Shown here piece after piece: positions 1 through 13,146 of a stretch of DNA of 64,000 nt. Position 1 is the first letter of the stretch. Every line of letters starts with the position of its first letter. Source of the stretch: Nautilus pompilius. Its lineage: Eukaryota; Mollusca; Cephalopoda; Nautilida; Nautilidae. Location: positions 3,548,501 through 3,612,500 of the forward strand of contig JACATO010002186.1 of NCBI GenBank assembly GCA_018389105.1, read 5' to 3'. The notes beneath the pieces are model-generated. The model did not search any database and was not told the DNA's origin. It saw nothing but the letters and a program-made list of their open reading frames with translations. A program made the position numbers and the translations under genes.

Positions 1-1351
1 TTGTCATAAGGGATAATGGATTGATTACCAATACTGCAAAAAGCTCATCTGCTAGATTCATTGTTTTTTCAATGCACTTTGACTTTTGTAATTAACTTTG
101 TTGAGCCATAACCTTGGCACATCCAGATTCATGAAAAACACATTGAGGATGCTACAAACTTAAGCCAATGTCTGCTGTACATTTGTCATTAGTTTCCAGG
201 CTGGCATAATTTTATGAACACAATTATTTGATAGTTAAAGGTCTCTGGCAATTTTTATATCACAGAATACTGCATTCTGGATGCCAAGTTTTATGACCTC
301 TTTGTAAGTTGCAAAATATCTTTTTGTTATGGCTATCTACAGAAGGAAACCCCAGTTATATTCTTAGGTGGTACACAACTTCCAAAAACAATTACTATAG
401 AAGATATGTTGTTATTCGACCGTCAGGTTTCTATCCTCAGCGTGCCAGCTCTGCTATTACAAATCCTCAATGTAATCGATGCCCCAAGTTTCTGATATGC
501 CAACGATTTATGGGCCGCTTTCACATCACACCAGGCAGAGTATGTCTATTTAAAAAAAACTTCATGTATTGGTTATAATAGACAGTAAGATTAACTTGTT
601 GGTTTTTGACTGTAAAAAATCTAGTATTTCTACTACTACTACTACTTAATCATGTTTTCCAACTTTCTTACTGCCTATATGAAGTTTTATTAGAATGTAT
701 GGTTGTTACCTTTATTTTATTATTATTTTTCTCAATTTTTGCATTTGAATATTATGCATATTTATCTGTCCACGATGTATGCAGAAGAAAGTAACTGTAA
801 ACCAATGTTTCCAAGGAAGATCTCTCAGGTTATTGTGGAACCTTTTATTCTTTTTTTTTTTAAATTTAAAAGTAAATATTACAGAAGAAACAAACAAACA
901 GTAAATTTCCAACACTAAAATTTGTTTGTTAAATTATTTACATTAACTAATGAGTTGAAAAAAAAATTTTATTTTTTGTTTTGTTTTGAAGTAAGCCCTT
1001 GCAATGAAATGGTGGCCTTCGATGGAGAGATGGATCATGTTAAATAAAGTTTGAGAGAATATGCCCAAAAAACGATATGTAAAACAGCGAACATTGGCCA
1101 TGGCAAGGGGACTCAATTAGTGATCTCCTTATGTTAATATTGAATCTCTGATGAAATTGAAAGTAGATATTAATATTGTGTGAAGCTGTTAATACAAGCA
1201 TATATTACATGTCAAAAAGATTGATTATTATTATTATCAAGTTACTTCGAATAGTAATTGTAGCCATTACTGATAGTGACAGTCAGAAATAAACTTACAC
1301 TGTAAAGAGAGTTGTATGAAACGATACATTCTTGCCATTTATTTTTTGCAG
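1..1351. other. upstream flank or 5' intron of the E-protein gene
   Basis: No protein-coding gene can be supported here. The stretch is AT-rich with homopolymer runs, such as the T run near 850 and the A/T runs near 960. It ends in a good splice acceptor (T-rich tract then TTTTTTGCAG at 1342-1351), so the first recognisable exon is not the start of the transcript. The true promoter and first exon are therefore either in this stretch or before the window. The only exon-like block is 441-539, listed separately. No TATA box or CpG-rich promoter is evident. Confidence 0.5.
441..539 (+). other. possible untranslated leader exon
   Basis: A 99-nt block is bounded by an acceptor-like TTTCTATCCTCAG (ending 440) and a donor-like GTATGT (starting 540). 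Its base composition is more balanced than its surroundings. It lies about 0.8 kb upstream of the first recognised E-protein exon. Spliced directly to 1352, its one long open frame would be out of phase with the protein that starts at ATG 1380, so it would have to be 5' untranslated sequence. Splice-like signals of this quality also arise by chance, so this stays a weak call. Confidence 0.2.
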
Positions 1352-1430
1352 AGCTGGACACATTACGTTCGGAGACAGAATGAATATCGGCACAGACAAG
1401 GAACTAAGTGATCTCCTTGACTTCAGTGCG
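1352..1430 (+). CDS. E-protein (TCF3/TCF4/TCF12/Daughterless family), exon with start codon and AD1 helix
   Basis: This exon encodes the extreme N-terminus of a class I bHLH transcription factor. Translation from ATG 1380-1382 gives 17 residues, MNIGTDKELSDLLDFSA. The segment TDKELSDLLDFSA is the hallmark of activation domain 1 in vertebrate E proteins; its LDFS core is known to contact p300/CBP and ETO-family co-regulators. The acceptor is TTTTTTGCAG (to 1351) and the donor GTATGT (1431); the exon ends in phase 0. I chose this ATG because family members begin 6-11 residues before TDKEL. The 28 nt before it (1352-1379) are also open in frame, so an upstream in-frame start in an earlier exon is possible. 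The 3' junction falls exactly between LDFSA and the MFSPP of the next exon. Nothing in the window shows which vertebrate paralogue is closest; invertebrates usually have one E-protein gene. Confidence 0.93.
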
Positions 1431-2474
1431 GTATGTTTTTATGGTCTTACTTTAAATAAATCTACTTTCAGCACCTGTCTGATTTTATTAGTGACCTTGA
1501 TGTTGTTCTCAAACTCATTTGTTAAAATCTTTGGTTTAAATGAGAATCCGGCAAAGCTGTGTAAACATAAAGGAACCACAGTATAAAACTGTTCTGTTTG
1601 CTAGGGTTTTCCATACAGACAGAGCCAGATGAGAGAAAAAGCAATAGATAGACCCTTTGTTGGCTTTGTGTAAATAACAAATCAAATGTCTAAAATATGA
1701 AATTTAAAAAAAAAAATTGTGAATAACTGGAATGACAGTAAATTAAGGCAGTTTACTGAACTGTGCAAAGACTAACTAATATCTTGTGCCTGTAATGATA
1801 ACCACCCAGTGACCCTCAAACTAATGAGCTGTACTTATTTTGGAATTTTACCTCACAAATTGTCATGGCAAAGAGACAGGTAAAATTTGCTTGCTCATTT
1901 TCAAGTTAGGGACCATAAAGTATTACCTAAACGTGTTAAGTAAAATCACCCGCTCTCTTTTGCTGTGCATAAGTTTTTAAATCGAGCTGGAGTTGGCAGT
2001 CACCAGCCTCCAGTAACAGATGGCTCAGCGAAACCTTGTTAAATTACCATGTAAAAAGTAACACTTTTTGGATAGTCGTCAAGGAGTTTACTTACTTGGC
2101 ATATATATGAGCCATTTATTTATTTTATTTGATTAGCCCTTTTTTTTTTTTTTTGGTGAATGAATGAATTGTAGTGAATACTCCTCCAGGTTGTAAACAG
2201 CTGATATTCTTGAAACTATCCTGGCAGCTAGGTAGCCAATTACTTGACTTCTTCAAGGTATCTGCTGTCTATATTAGTAATTCTGCATGGCTTGTGTGAA
2301 GGAGTTCAGGGCTTCTGTTAGCACAATTTTTTTTAAAGGACTTTTTTTAAACAGGATATGAAGACTTTTAAAATGACTTATGCACGAAATACAAAATGTT
2401 ATATTTGTTTATGAAAAACATTGCTTGTAGATGGCATTTATGAGCTTTAAAAAAAATTAAAATCTTGCTTTTGT

Positions 2475-2970
2475 TGTTACGGTGTTCTATACCGTCCCAG
2501 TTTGCTTAGTTTACAAGCAATACTAATCGGTGGAAGGCTGGGAACTGTCTTGTAACCAAAATAGAATAGCTAACTTATGTTGTGCATATCTCTTGCCAAT
2601 TTGAATCAGGAATGCAATCTGCCTACTGCTGGATGTTAAGGAGATCTTAAGGCATTTTTGTATTTTCTAATTTGATTACACCTATTAATAGTTGCTAATA
2701 TTTTACTCACAAACAGACACACTCAGCAGTGTTTTCAAGTGAACTACATTTTAGAGGCTTTTCAGTTATTTTGTTATGTAAACTTACATGAAATATTTGA
2801 TTATATTGGAAATGTATCAAAGACAGAAAAATGGATGGGCAGTTGCCTGCCATGAAACATTATATATCATGTGGATAAATTGTATTACTGTTAACTGTTC
2901 ATTTTTAATTTGTACCTCTTGCAAATAACACTTAAAAAAATAAAAGAATGGCAGAATTTAAAGATCCAGA
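2475..2970 (+). repeat. dispersed repeat, copy 1 (uninterrupted)
   Basis: This block is clearly similar to about 58409-58780 in the same orientation. Shared words include AATCGGTGGAA, GCTGGGAACTGTCTTGTAAC, AATCAGGAATGCAATCTGC, AAGGAGATCTTAA and CCTGCCATGAAAC. Copy 1 has about 150 bases between TTAATAGTTGC (about 2686-2696) and CAGTTGCCTGCC (about 2840) that copy 2 lacks. It also has the uninterrupted site TTCTATAC (2485-2492), where copy 2 carries a MITE. No open frame or terminal repeat is visible, so the family is unknown. Edges are approximate because I compared by eye. Confidence 0.75.
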
Positions 2971-5900
2971 TATCTTTTAAATGTTATGATAATTTGCAGC
3001 TGAGTTTTTTTTCCCTCTAAAAAGGGAAATGGGTTTACCTATTCCACTAGCATCACTAACAAGACTAGTTAATCTGAATGTTTGATGGAAAATGTCTCAA
3101 ACCAAAATAATTTAGGAACATTGCCTCATTTCTTGTTATTATAATTGCCAAAGGCATAACAGAAACCAGTGTCTTGAAGCATGTAGGTTTTATTGGACTG
3201 CATTTAAAATATGGATATGAAAACCTAGTGGAAGTTCTGAAAGTGATAGCAGTAAAAGAAAAAAAAAATAATACCTGAAATGTTTCCAGATTTTGTAAGT
3301 GGATAATTAGCTTTCTGGTGTTCCTTTCACCAAAATCTGGCAAATCGTATTGCAAGCAAGTGTAACAGATGATGATTCATTCTGAATTTTATTTTATTTG
3401 AATACTAAGTACTTAATTGAGTGACCCTAAAGTGTACCAGATGCCTATTTGGAAAAAATCTGCTTTAAAAAAAAAAAAAGTTGCTGTTGTTAAGTGGCTT
3501 TAATATATGGCTTAATTTGAACTGGTGTCAGACCCGGAACGTTCGTGTGTAGCTTTTAGTGAATCTCTCTTTGCTTAAAAAGAAATAAAATCAATGGTAA
3601 ATACAGTGAGATGACGGAGAACGTGCCAAATGATAATGTTTAGAGGAAAACCTACATAGTTTCAACTGAAGAAACCATTACATCTTTTAAAAAAGAAAAA
3701 TAAAACAGCAAACGGAGTCTTTGAAAAGAACAAACAATATGCAAAACAATGCCACATGACTAAGCAAGGCCTGACCCCCCCCCTCAGATTCATCTGTTCG
3801 TGAAGGGTGAACGTGGTTGTGGCTGGTTTTGAATGACATTCATTGTATTTCAAATAATAACTAGAAAAATAAATAATTGCATTGTTAATAAATGTAAGAT
3901 TTTCTATTTAGAAAAAAATGTGTGCAACTGAGTTATTTTTCTGGAATTTAAAATTTGAAGGGTTTTTTGTTTTGTTGTGAAATGTGAATATACCAGTGAC
4001 TGGCTAGAGTAGTAATGGTGTTTGAGCCCCAGCCCTCCCTGATACATAGAACTATGAAGTTGCAAAGTCGTAATCAAGCCTTTTTTGTTGAAACATAGCA
4101 TTTGCCTTCATATTTAGCCATCACTTGTTTGCTAATGAAACAGCAGCTGAGAAAATGGAAGGTCAGTCAACTGAATGATGGTGCTGCCCACTGTCTTGAC
4201 ATTCGGGGTTATTTGAAATTAAATTGTTGGCTGCTTTAGACCAAAACATGGATTGGAGAAAAAATATTTTAAAAAAGAAATGAAGGTAAAACTGTCTGTG
4301 TGTCTGTCTTTGAAGGATTTTTTGGGAAAGCGCACAATATGAGAGTCAAAGTATTGAATCATGTTTGGAGAACTATTTTTGGGAGTATCTTTCTTGAAGT
4401 TTTACACTGCTCAAAGATTCTCCTGTGGTGCTTATGCCATAGCCATTCTTGTGGATGGGGTGGTGGTGGTGTTTTGTTTTAAGATATCTTTTTTAATGCC
4501 GACACTACTTATTTGATGAGATACCAGCAGTTCTTGAAACTGATACAAAAGGTACAATTTGCTGTACCAAATTTAATATTGCATTTGGTATTAAACATTT
4601 TTTACTGACGGGGTTTTAAAATTTGCCAGCTCAGCAGACTGTGAAACTGGAACTTTAAAAAAATGACTGGTGTGTTGTAGAGTTGTCTGTAGTTACTGGT
4701 ATAGAGCAGGGTATGATAAAGTTATTTTAAGATTAACAGTGACTCTATTTCCTAGTGTCTGGAACATGGGTGCCAGCCAGCCAGTGGTGGTGGCTTAATT
4801 TCTGTCTAAAGTGTGTTGGTTTGTGTCCATCTCTGATAGAATTTTTTTCATAGATTTCAAGTTTCAAAATTAACATATCTTGCATTGAAATACTTCAGAA
4901 AAAATTCAGATAGATTTTTAACACCACATCCCCTTTGTCACATATTGTGTTCTAAAGATGTGCAAAGACTGCACATTGAAACTTAGGAATTTTCACGCTC
5001 ATTTAATCTGCATGAACATTAGACGATACTGAATGTTTTAACATATTACATAACCAGTGACCATGCTGACTATGAAATGCATATACAAGGTGGGGCCTGT
5101 TGATGGTGAAATGGAATGAATCTGATCTGAAATTGTTCATGAAGAGTTGATCACCAGGAGTGCAGTGGATTATGAGCAAGTGCTTGTAAGATTGGGTGCT
5201 AGCATTGGAACAGAGGATATATCTATGGACTTTCATGTTTGGCCACTGACCTTTTGCCATTACAACTGATATTTGATCATCCAGTTTCACAGCAGATTAT
5301 CTCTCATTGTGATCAGTTTCATGTGATGTCACAGCATCAAGATTATCTTCAGTGGTACACGTTTGGAGCATTGCTTCATGAACACTACCACAAGGCAGGC
5401 AGGTCACTGGACTTCATCAATAGCCTGGCATTGCTGAAATGCAACTGCATTGCTGCACAAGTCCTATTTTGATTTTCAGATATAGACAAGACTCCTTAAC
5501 ATGCAACTGAATGAATAAGATATGGGTAATGAAATACTTTCATTTAACTTTGATATAAGGTAAAAATTGCAGGTGCTTTCATTATGGTATGGATACTATT
5601 TGTGGTGGATGACAAACTGCTGTGATCTTCCAAATATGTATGGTCAGGAATGTGGATATGGTGTTATGTGAATAAAGTCCAGCTGATAGAAATCTTCCTT
5701 GCCCTACACCACATCCGTACACTGTTGTGGTGCAGTTGTCTTTTAATAATCTCATTTTAAACCCATGAAACATTGTTGGACAAAATTTAGACTTGCATTA
5801 GCAGACTTCACGGCAGCCAGTCAACACTGTAGAGCAGGACAAAGTATCTGTCAGTGTTGGAGTCAAGTTCTCAGATAGTCGAAATTGTTTTACATTCTCC

Positions 5901-8900
5901 ATGAGCTATTTTATCCATTGCCAGCACTAGCAACATTTGGAACTTAAAAAAAAAAAATTGTTTTTGATATGTGATAAATTTCATTCATCTCAGTGTACAT
6001 ACCATAGTTTCTGTTCAAATTCTTTTATTATTTATTTTGTATATATTAGACTTTTCAAAAAATTATTATTTTTTAAAACACAAATAATCAACATATTTTT
6101 GGATAATAACATTCCTGTCATAATGTATAATAACTGCTATATTTAGTATGAGTTCCTTATGTTACCTCCTTGTAGACATCTCGTTATATCAGATTATTAA
6201 GGGTCCCCTGATCCTGGTTGTTGTTTGGTTTTTATCTAATAAGATGCTCTTATAGGTAGGTTATCGGTGAGGTTCATACCCTGATTCTTTGGTGTGTGAT
6301 CATAGAAAACAACTGCAGTTCATTCTTTATAGACTGCATGGTTCTATATGTATAGTATTTTGCTCTATTTCCTTTACAAAATCTGTTTTAACCCTGATAC
6401 CAAATTCCTGTCCATACCACTGCTGCAAACCAGCCAGGCTTGACGAATATTGGTTGTAAACACTTTTGGTCAAGCATCTCACCAACCTTTTCCCATCTAG
6501 ACCCATGTGATCTAGAAGAGTATCTTGTATGCATGCTGCATCAAGCAGGGTGGTGGTCTTTATTCATATCTATCACCAATGGCTTTCATCAAGCAATTTA
6601 TCCAACATATCCGGTCTACCTTACATATGCATACTTCATTGCACTGCATGATGACTTCACGATGTTTGATGCCGCAACAGTTGAAAGGTGCTGTTAATCT
6701 TTATTGGCACACACTAACATGTTCTATGCATGTCGTGACAGTGATAAGACATTGGTATGCAATGGTTTCACTTTCCTAAACAAACAAACTGTAGTCAAAC
6801 ACACAGCATCTACAGACAGCATCAGATTGGCCACATACCCGACCCTGTGTAAACTGGGAAAATACCTTGGCTACTACATGCTTTTGACATCATACTTCCT
6901 GAGCAAAAAGAATCTGCCTAACTGAGCAGTCTATTTTATAGGATTGATAATGGCTATAACTATATAGAGAATTATAGTAGTAAACTGATGGCATGCATAT
7001 GCATTGAGAGTAGATCTAGGGAACTGAAAATGTGGTATAAAGGAAAATTGTATATTTTTACCTAATTGCAGAAAATAGAAGACAAGTTTTCTTACAAAAC
7101 AGTTCATTTAGGCCCACATCAAGCATTTTCCTAGATTTTTCTTCTTTATACACTTTTTGTCTTTGCCCATAATTATGCAACTATGTAAACATGAATGATG
7201 ATCTTTAGTAAATGTGTTACTGATAAGATGGGCATCACACAGAAATCTGTTTAAGATTGTCCTGGCATTGTTATTGGTGATGGTTTGCTGATTCAAAACC
7301 AACATGTTGACACTTTGACAGAATTAGTGTGGGTGTGTTAATCTCTCTCTCCACTTAACAGATCAATAAATAAAGTTAATGCACAACATATATGACAGCT
7401 TTATTTATTTCTGTTTTTTTTTTTTTTTTGTTGCATGCATTCTTTCTTTTGAGCTCATTGCATTGTGGAGTGTTTTTTCTGTTAGGCTGGATAGCATCTG
7501 CTATGGATTGTGTGGTCACAGTGAGGACTGGCCTAACAGCAGCATGTCTGACCAGCAGTGAGTTACTTCATGGTCAAACAGCACTGTTCTCAGAGTGATC
7601 AATTAATGGTGCATAGCAGCAGACACTTGAGAATATAAAGGATGGCCTAGATGCATTAATTAATATCCCTTTCAAGAAATGGATCTTATCTTATCCTTAT
7701 GTTTCCGGTGGTGTTGCTGGTAGTTATTTAGCTGTTTAAAATATTTTGGAAATATGGATAAAAAGCACAATAAGGTTTGGTATTAATAGAAATAGTTTAG
7801 TTTAACTTCAGGAATAAATGTGTACATATTTGTAAGATATGGAGTGTTTTTGGGTATATTTTCTTTTTTGTCTGATTTGTCAGAATAGTTTACTTTTTTA
7901 TATTGAAAACCATGAAAACGAGCTTGTCAGTCTACAAATGTACAGATAGAACTCTTGAAATCCAGAACAGGGAGAAAGTTTTATGGAGAAATTGACTCCC
8001 TTTTTTAACATGAACATTTGAAGTTTATCTTAATTATTTTTTCTTGGCATTTCTTGTCAGAAAGAATTTAATGCAGTCTAGATTTTGGTTTAAAGCACAT
8101 CTACCTTATCGTTTATGGTATGTTTAGGTCTCTTGATTTTTCCTTGGAAACAGTTAGATCTACAGATCTTAAACCTTTCTATTTTGTGTTTCTGGTCATT
8201 GGCATTCTGCAGTATTTCCCCATTCTTTTTCCCCCTATCATATGGTTTAAGAGTGATAAAATGCATCAGTGTGCCAGTATTGGATAAAGATAACTTTGTA
8301 GGTAAATGTACACATGGTGTGCTCAGATTTCTAGGGTGGTATGCTCTTTGGAACTAGATCTGATTAAGAATTGTGAGCTTAGACTAACTTGCTGTTGTGA
8401 AGACAGCTTTCGTTAATACTTGCTGGATAAAGGGCATTGATTGGACTCCTTATTTCAAACTAACTTTAGTGAACTAGTGTTCTCTAACTTAGCAATAAAA
8501 ATGGCAGTATTCTGCACAAGATTCTATTTCATAGACAGGTACTTAACCACTCTTCCTTGCATATGTGTACATATCTCTCTGCTATCTCAGTACTGATTGC
8601 TTCCTCTGGTATATGTACATTGGCTAGGTGTTATGTGGTCTTTGTTGATGGTTAACATAAATGTTAAATGTAACTGGATTATATTAATGTCTGTATCATC
8701 TTTATTTTTTATTGAGGATGCAACTTGTGGTTGACCTTGAGAACAATCAAGTGATATTGTACAGACATTCCAGTATGGGACTCTTAATGATTTGGTGCTC
8801 TAGATTTGTAGTGTGAGTCAGCCATAGTAGTCTAGTGATAGTATATTGCCAACACTAGATTTCTCTTACTATTGTTGGTCATATACATTCCTGTTGTCAT

Positions 8901-11347
8901 TTATTTGTTGATTTGATTACAGAAAGCAACACATTTTGGTATCATTGATAAACAATGCAGTGTTTGTTGCAGAAGCAGTTATCTTTAGATAATCATGCAA
9001 TAAATATTCATTTTTTAAATACTTAACAATTGAATTATATGTAATCTTATCATTTGTGGAATTTAATTTAATGCAACTACGATGACTTATTGTATGTATC
9101 TTGTCCATGCTGTTAAAACACCACAAAATAAAGTTAAAAATTTCCCACAAAATTTTGCATGAACAAAAAAAAAAACTGAATTTTCTTATTCCTATAGCGG
9201 CAGATATTAGGGTCAGACTTAACCAAACAAAAAGAACTATCTTTCTTTGCCTTAAGAGAGTGGTTAGAAAGATGTGAAAAGAAGCAGCTTTAAGATTAAA
9301 CAGAACTGGTGTTCTTGCTGATTTATTTCTTTTTCCTGTGAGGTCAAAAGGTTCAGCATTTTGATTGGTTGGGTCCTTATCAGTCTAGTCATAATAAGGG
9401 GTCTATCTGATTGGCTGGCTAGAGGCATTGTTTCTAGGTCAAGCAGAAAGTGCGGAGGTCTGAGCATGTTTGATAACAAAAGAATAGAAGGAAATTGATT
9501 ATTGGGTCTTACAAATGAAGTCTGTTATTCAGAGAGCAGCAGATGTTTTGAAATTGTGTACCTGACAACCCTAGCAGTTAGTATGTAGCCAGCTGTTCTT
9601 TTTTTTAATCAGATGCTGCAGTGAGCCAAATCTTACTATTTGAAGCAACCCTTGTTTATTGGTGATGAAACTAACGTAAATGGGTAGACGGGTTTGTTTT
9701 GATCTATTGAGGGTAATGGCTTAACCCTAAGCATTATCAAACCTCATTTCACACAACTTATTGATTGATTGTTTTAATATTTGAAAAAAAAATAGTAATA
9801 AAAACTTGTGGCATCATTTGTTGTCGTCATAAACATCACAGACATATGTATATATAATACGCTTACATTTTACTCGCCTAGTAGTTTAAACTTTTGTTTT
9901 AAAGTAATTGATTGCTCAGTCTTTGAACTCCGAGTGACCTGTCTTATATATATATATATATGTGATTTTAAAATTGTTGAGCAAGTACTCCTATTGCTTT
10001 TAGAAAAGTTTATAAATATGAAAGAGAATTTGTGTAATCCTAAAATTCTATAATTTTCTAAACATTTTATTCTATCTTTCATATTTACTATCTATTTTAT
10101 GTCAAGTGCATTTTGTATGCCCACACAATAATGTCAGTCTTCCATAATGACTGGCTGACTACTATCAACTGTGGAAGGATTTCTAAAATATATAGAACTA
10201 CATGCCTACATGCTTCTGTCACACTATTACCAATATTGATGTATGTAACCAGAAGGGAAGGTGACATGTAGCATATAAGTCTGCAAAGGATCATTTCAGA
10301 AAATGCCATGATCAGTTTTTTTTAAATAAACTAATTTTTAATTAGCATAGGCTGGTTTAAAAATTATACATTTCTGTAGAAGCTGAAGGTTTGCTTTTTT
10401 TTCTTTCCCCCCTTTACACAAAATTTTGTTTTTTTGGCAGTTGGCACACTTTCTTATAGCTTAGTGAGAAATCATACTGCTGTATGAGATTAATAGTCAA
10501 TGTCTGTTAATCCTGCAAACCTCACATCAGGGTCTGTCTTAGGGTGCTGAACTGAATTTTTTTAAAACTCATGTTGGAATTTTAGGAGCTACATTGAAAC
10601 TTTTAAAAGTCAGTCAGTCAGTCATCATCATCACTGTATCAGGAAGAGCAGCAAAAGAAGAAAAAAAAGAAAATTCTATAATTGTTAATGAATAAAACAC
10701 CTAAATCCATTACTTACTGTTTGTATTTGTTTAACATAAGAATGAAGTTTTTACATCTCTCTAAGCAAGACAGAATACATGGCATCTAATGAATAGTATT
10801 ACTCTGTGTAATAATGTTTCACATTTTACTATCTACTATGTCTAAATGTTTTTCATGATAATTTGTTTACATGTTACGATGTCTATATAGACGATGAAGA
10901 ATTGAACGAAAGTGTATCTGTTCAAGTATTCATGCTTACTAAATCTGTTCTGATGTGACACTACTCGTGATTTACAAAGGGTCTAGTTTAGTCCAACTAC
11001 GCTGAAGCTTATTATGAAGAAATATGTATCTATGTTTTTGCTGACATCTTTGGGGTCCACATTTCCTTAATTTGTGTTGCCTTTTTAAAAACACTTGATG
11101 TACCCATCTTAAGCTTAACTCTAACCTTTTCCCATTCGGGAAATGTCATATTTTACATACAAAAATGTTCAAACAATTTCCAAAATGGTTGGTCAAAATG
11201 CACCTACCTGATTAAAATAAAGCACTGAGAAGAAATAAAATGACTCAGATAACACAAATGTCTTAGTTCAGTAATCTAACCGAAAAGGAAATATATCCAG
11301 AAAATTAAAGGAAAAAAAAAAAAAAATCAATTTATAGTATAGAAAGT

Positions 11348-11370
11348 AAAAAAAAAAAAAAAAAAAAAAA
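11348..11370 (+). repeat. long A tract at the edge of the mariner relic
   Basis: A run of 23 A residues, with another A-rich run just upstream at about 11311-11325, lies next to the truncated left end of the mariner relic. The missing terminal repeat at that end may have been lost when this A-rich sequence arose or was inserted. Confidence 0.8.
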
Positions 11371-11406
11371 GTAGAATGAAATTACTTACTTTCAGGAAGT
11401 GGCCAG

Positions 11407-11923
11407 TCACTGCTGGTCTTTACTCCTTGGTGGCATCTTCAGTTTTGGGAACAACCAGAAGTAAGGAGGAGCCATGTCTGGAGAGTAGGGAGCCTGGCGA
11501 ATGAACGAAATGCCTTTCTTTGCCAAGAAACCTTGGATCAGCTGCGACGAATGAGCCGGTGTGTTGTCATGATGCAGCCGTCAGTTTTGCGAGGCCCATA
11601 GATCCAGTCTCTTGCCATACTGCATCACGAAGACGTCGGAGGACTTCCTGATAGTACTCCTTTGTAACTGCTGCTTGTCCTTCTGGTGCGTATTCGTGAT
11701 GCACAACACCTCGGTAGTCGAAGAAAACAGTCAGCATCGCCTTGATTTTTCTCCGGACCCTGGTGACGTTGGGTGCTTCCACTGTGATGACTGAGCTTTG
11801 GTTTATGGGTCGTACCCGTACACCCACGTCTCATCTCCAGTTATCACGGTATTCTGGAACTCAGGATCTCTGTTGGCAGTATCCAGCAGGTCCTGTGCAA
11901 CCTCAAGACGAAGTTGTTGTTGT
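11407..11923 (-). pseudogene. mariner transposase, catalytic part, broken
   Basis: This continues the transposase on the far side of the insertion. The first catalytic Asp lies in GDETWVYGYDP. Immediately after it a TAA stop (11803-11805) replaces the Glu codon normal in this motif, a one-base change. The frame then shifts at least twice, through HHEYAPEGQ and TKEYYQEVLRRLRDA to HHDNTPAHSS (second Asp) and the SPDMAPPYFWLFPKLK block. In active DD34D mariners the position after APP is Asp; here it is Tyr, so the third catalytic residue is also lost. The last readable stop is near 11407, before the usual C-terminal tail. Total coding length is about 300 codons against about 345 for intact mariners. 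Confidence 0.87.
11908..11923 (+). repeat. direct repeat flanking the retrotransposon fragment, left copy
   Basis: ACGAAGTTGTTGTTGT is identical to 13147-13162. It falls in the mariner transposase codons for QQQLR, so the repeat duplicates the target. It is probably a target-site duplication. Confidence 0.85.
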
Positions 11924-13146
11924 GAGTCATCCGAGGCGCCTGAGGATGACCCTCAGAAGCGCTAGACTCGCAATTGGGAAGCTTGTGAGTTCCCCAAACG
12001 ATCATGTCCGGCACGTCAAACAGACCCTCCAACAGCGCTCCAACATCCTGAAGAAGTTATCTGGCACGACGTGGGGCTGGCAACCCCACGACATCCGCTC
12101 CATCTACATTGCAACCATGCGTAGTGTGGCAGAGTACGCAGCTCCAGCCTGGGCCCCATGGGTCTCAGCCACCAATATGAAGTCCCTCGAATGCGCTCAA
12201 CTCAATGCAGCACGATCCATCACCCATCAGGTGCGCTCAACCCCATCTGAAGCAGTTCTCCATGAGGCAAATCTCCCCCCACTAGCCTCCCGCCCCCAAC
12301 TTCTCTCCCTCAAAAAGGCGGATGACTGGGCTCATCTACCCCCGACAGATGACAGACGACAGATGTTGCATCACACTGTTCCAAAGCGACTAAAACGAGA
12401 TGATTGGCGAAATTTTACTTCCCCTCGACTATCCCAACTCAACCTTTTAACCGAACCGGCCGAACCTGTACATATTTCTAACATCCCATGGCCCCGTCCT
12501 ACACCTCCTACTACAATTTTTACTCCCATTCATAAATCCTCATCCCCCGCCCAGCAACTTGCAGCAGCCAAAGAGACAATTGCCTCTACTGAGCCAACCG
12601 ACCTTCAAATCTACACTGATGGGTCTACAGTTGAAGGCACTAAAGATGGAGGAGCCGGAATGGTCGTCCGTCGTGAAGACATCACCATCCACTCGTGGAA
12701 CGCTCCTACCGGGACCTTTAGCAGTTCATTTCACTCCGAGAAGACTGCCATGATAAACGCCATTGACTGGCTACATCAACATGAAGACTGGTCCTCGGCC
12801 TCCATCATCAGCGACTGCAAGTCACTAGTTCAAGCGCTGGGCAATCCTAACACCTCTGACCCTGCCATCATCTCCCTGCAACAATCTGTCTCAGCCCTCA
12901 CCGCCGAAAAAAGGGTGCACATCCTCTGGGTACCTGGACACTGTAATCTGGAGGGCAATGAGCTAGCCGACGAGCAGGCCAAAGCCAGCTCAGCTCTCCC
13001 GCAGGTGGACACAACCCTCGACCGCTCCACCCGACACGCTATAATCAACCGGAGCTGTCGCCCCCCCCCACCCCCACAACATCCCCGTCTTATTTCCCTA
13101 CTATCCCACAAGTCGAACGCCCCGGAGGAGTCAACACTGTCAAAGA
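11924..13146 (+). mobile_element. internal fragment of a non-LTR retrotransposon (post-RT region plus RNase H), nested in the mariner
   Basis: One frame is open across most of the fragment. Around 12000-12290 it matches the region after the reverse transcriptase in I/Jockey-like LINE elements (LKKLSGTTWGW, RSVAEYAAPAW, ARSITHQVR, EANLPPLASR). From about 12600 it encodes an RNase H domain with all four acidic residues in their motifs: YTDGS (Asp at 12618-12620), SEKTAM, ISDCKS and NELADEQAK, plus HILWVPGHCNLEGN. It stops in EESTLSKN, a motif that in these elements is followed by more coding sequence. Thus both the 5' part (endonuclease, RT) and the 3' end with its tail are missing. Perfect 16-bp direct repeats flank it. 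It is GC-richer than host DNA. The open frame continues into antisense mariner at both ends, which is coincidental. Confidence 0.88.

Noticed and set aside
309-578. An 89-codon open frame near the left edge
   Set aside because: No family motif. It spans intron-like sequence; only the sub-block 441-539 has splice-like borders and is reported as a weak leader exon.
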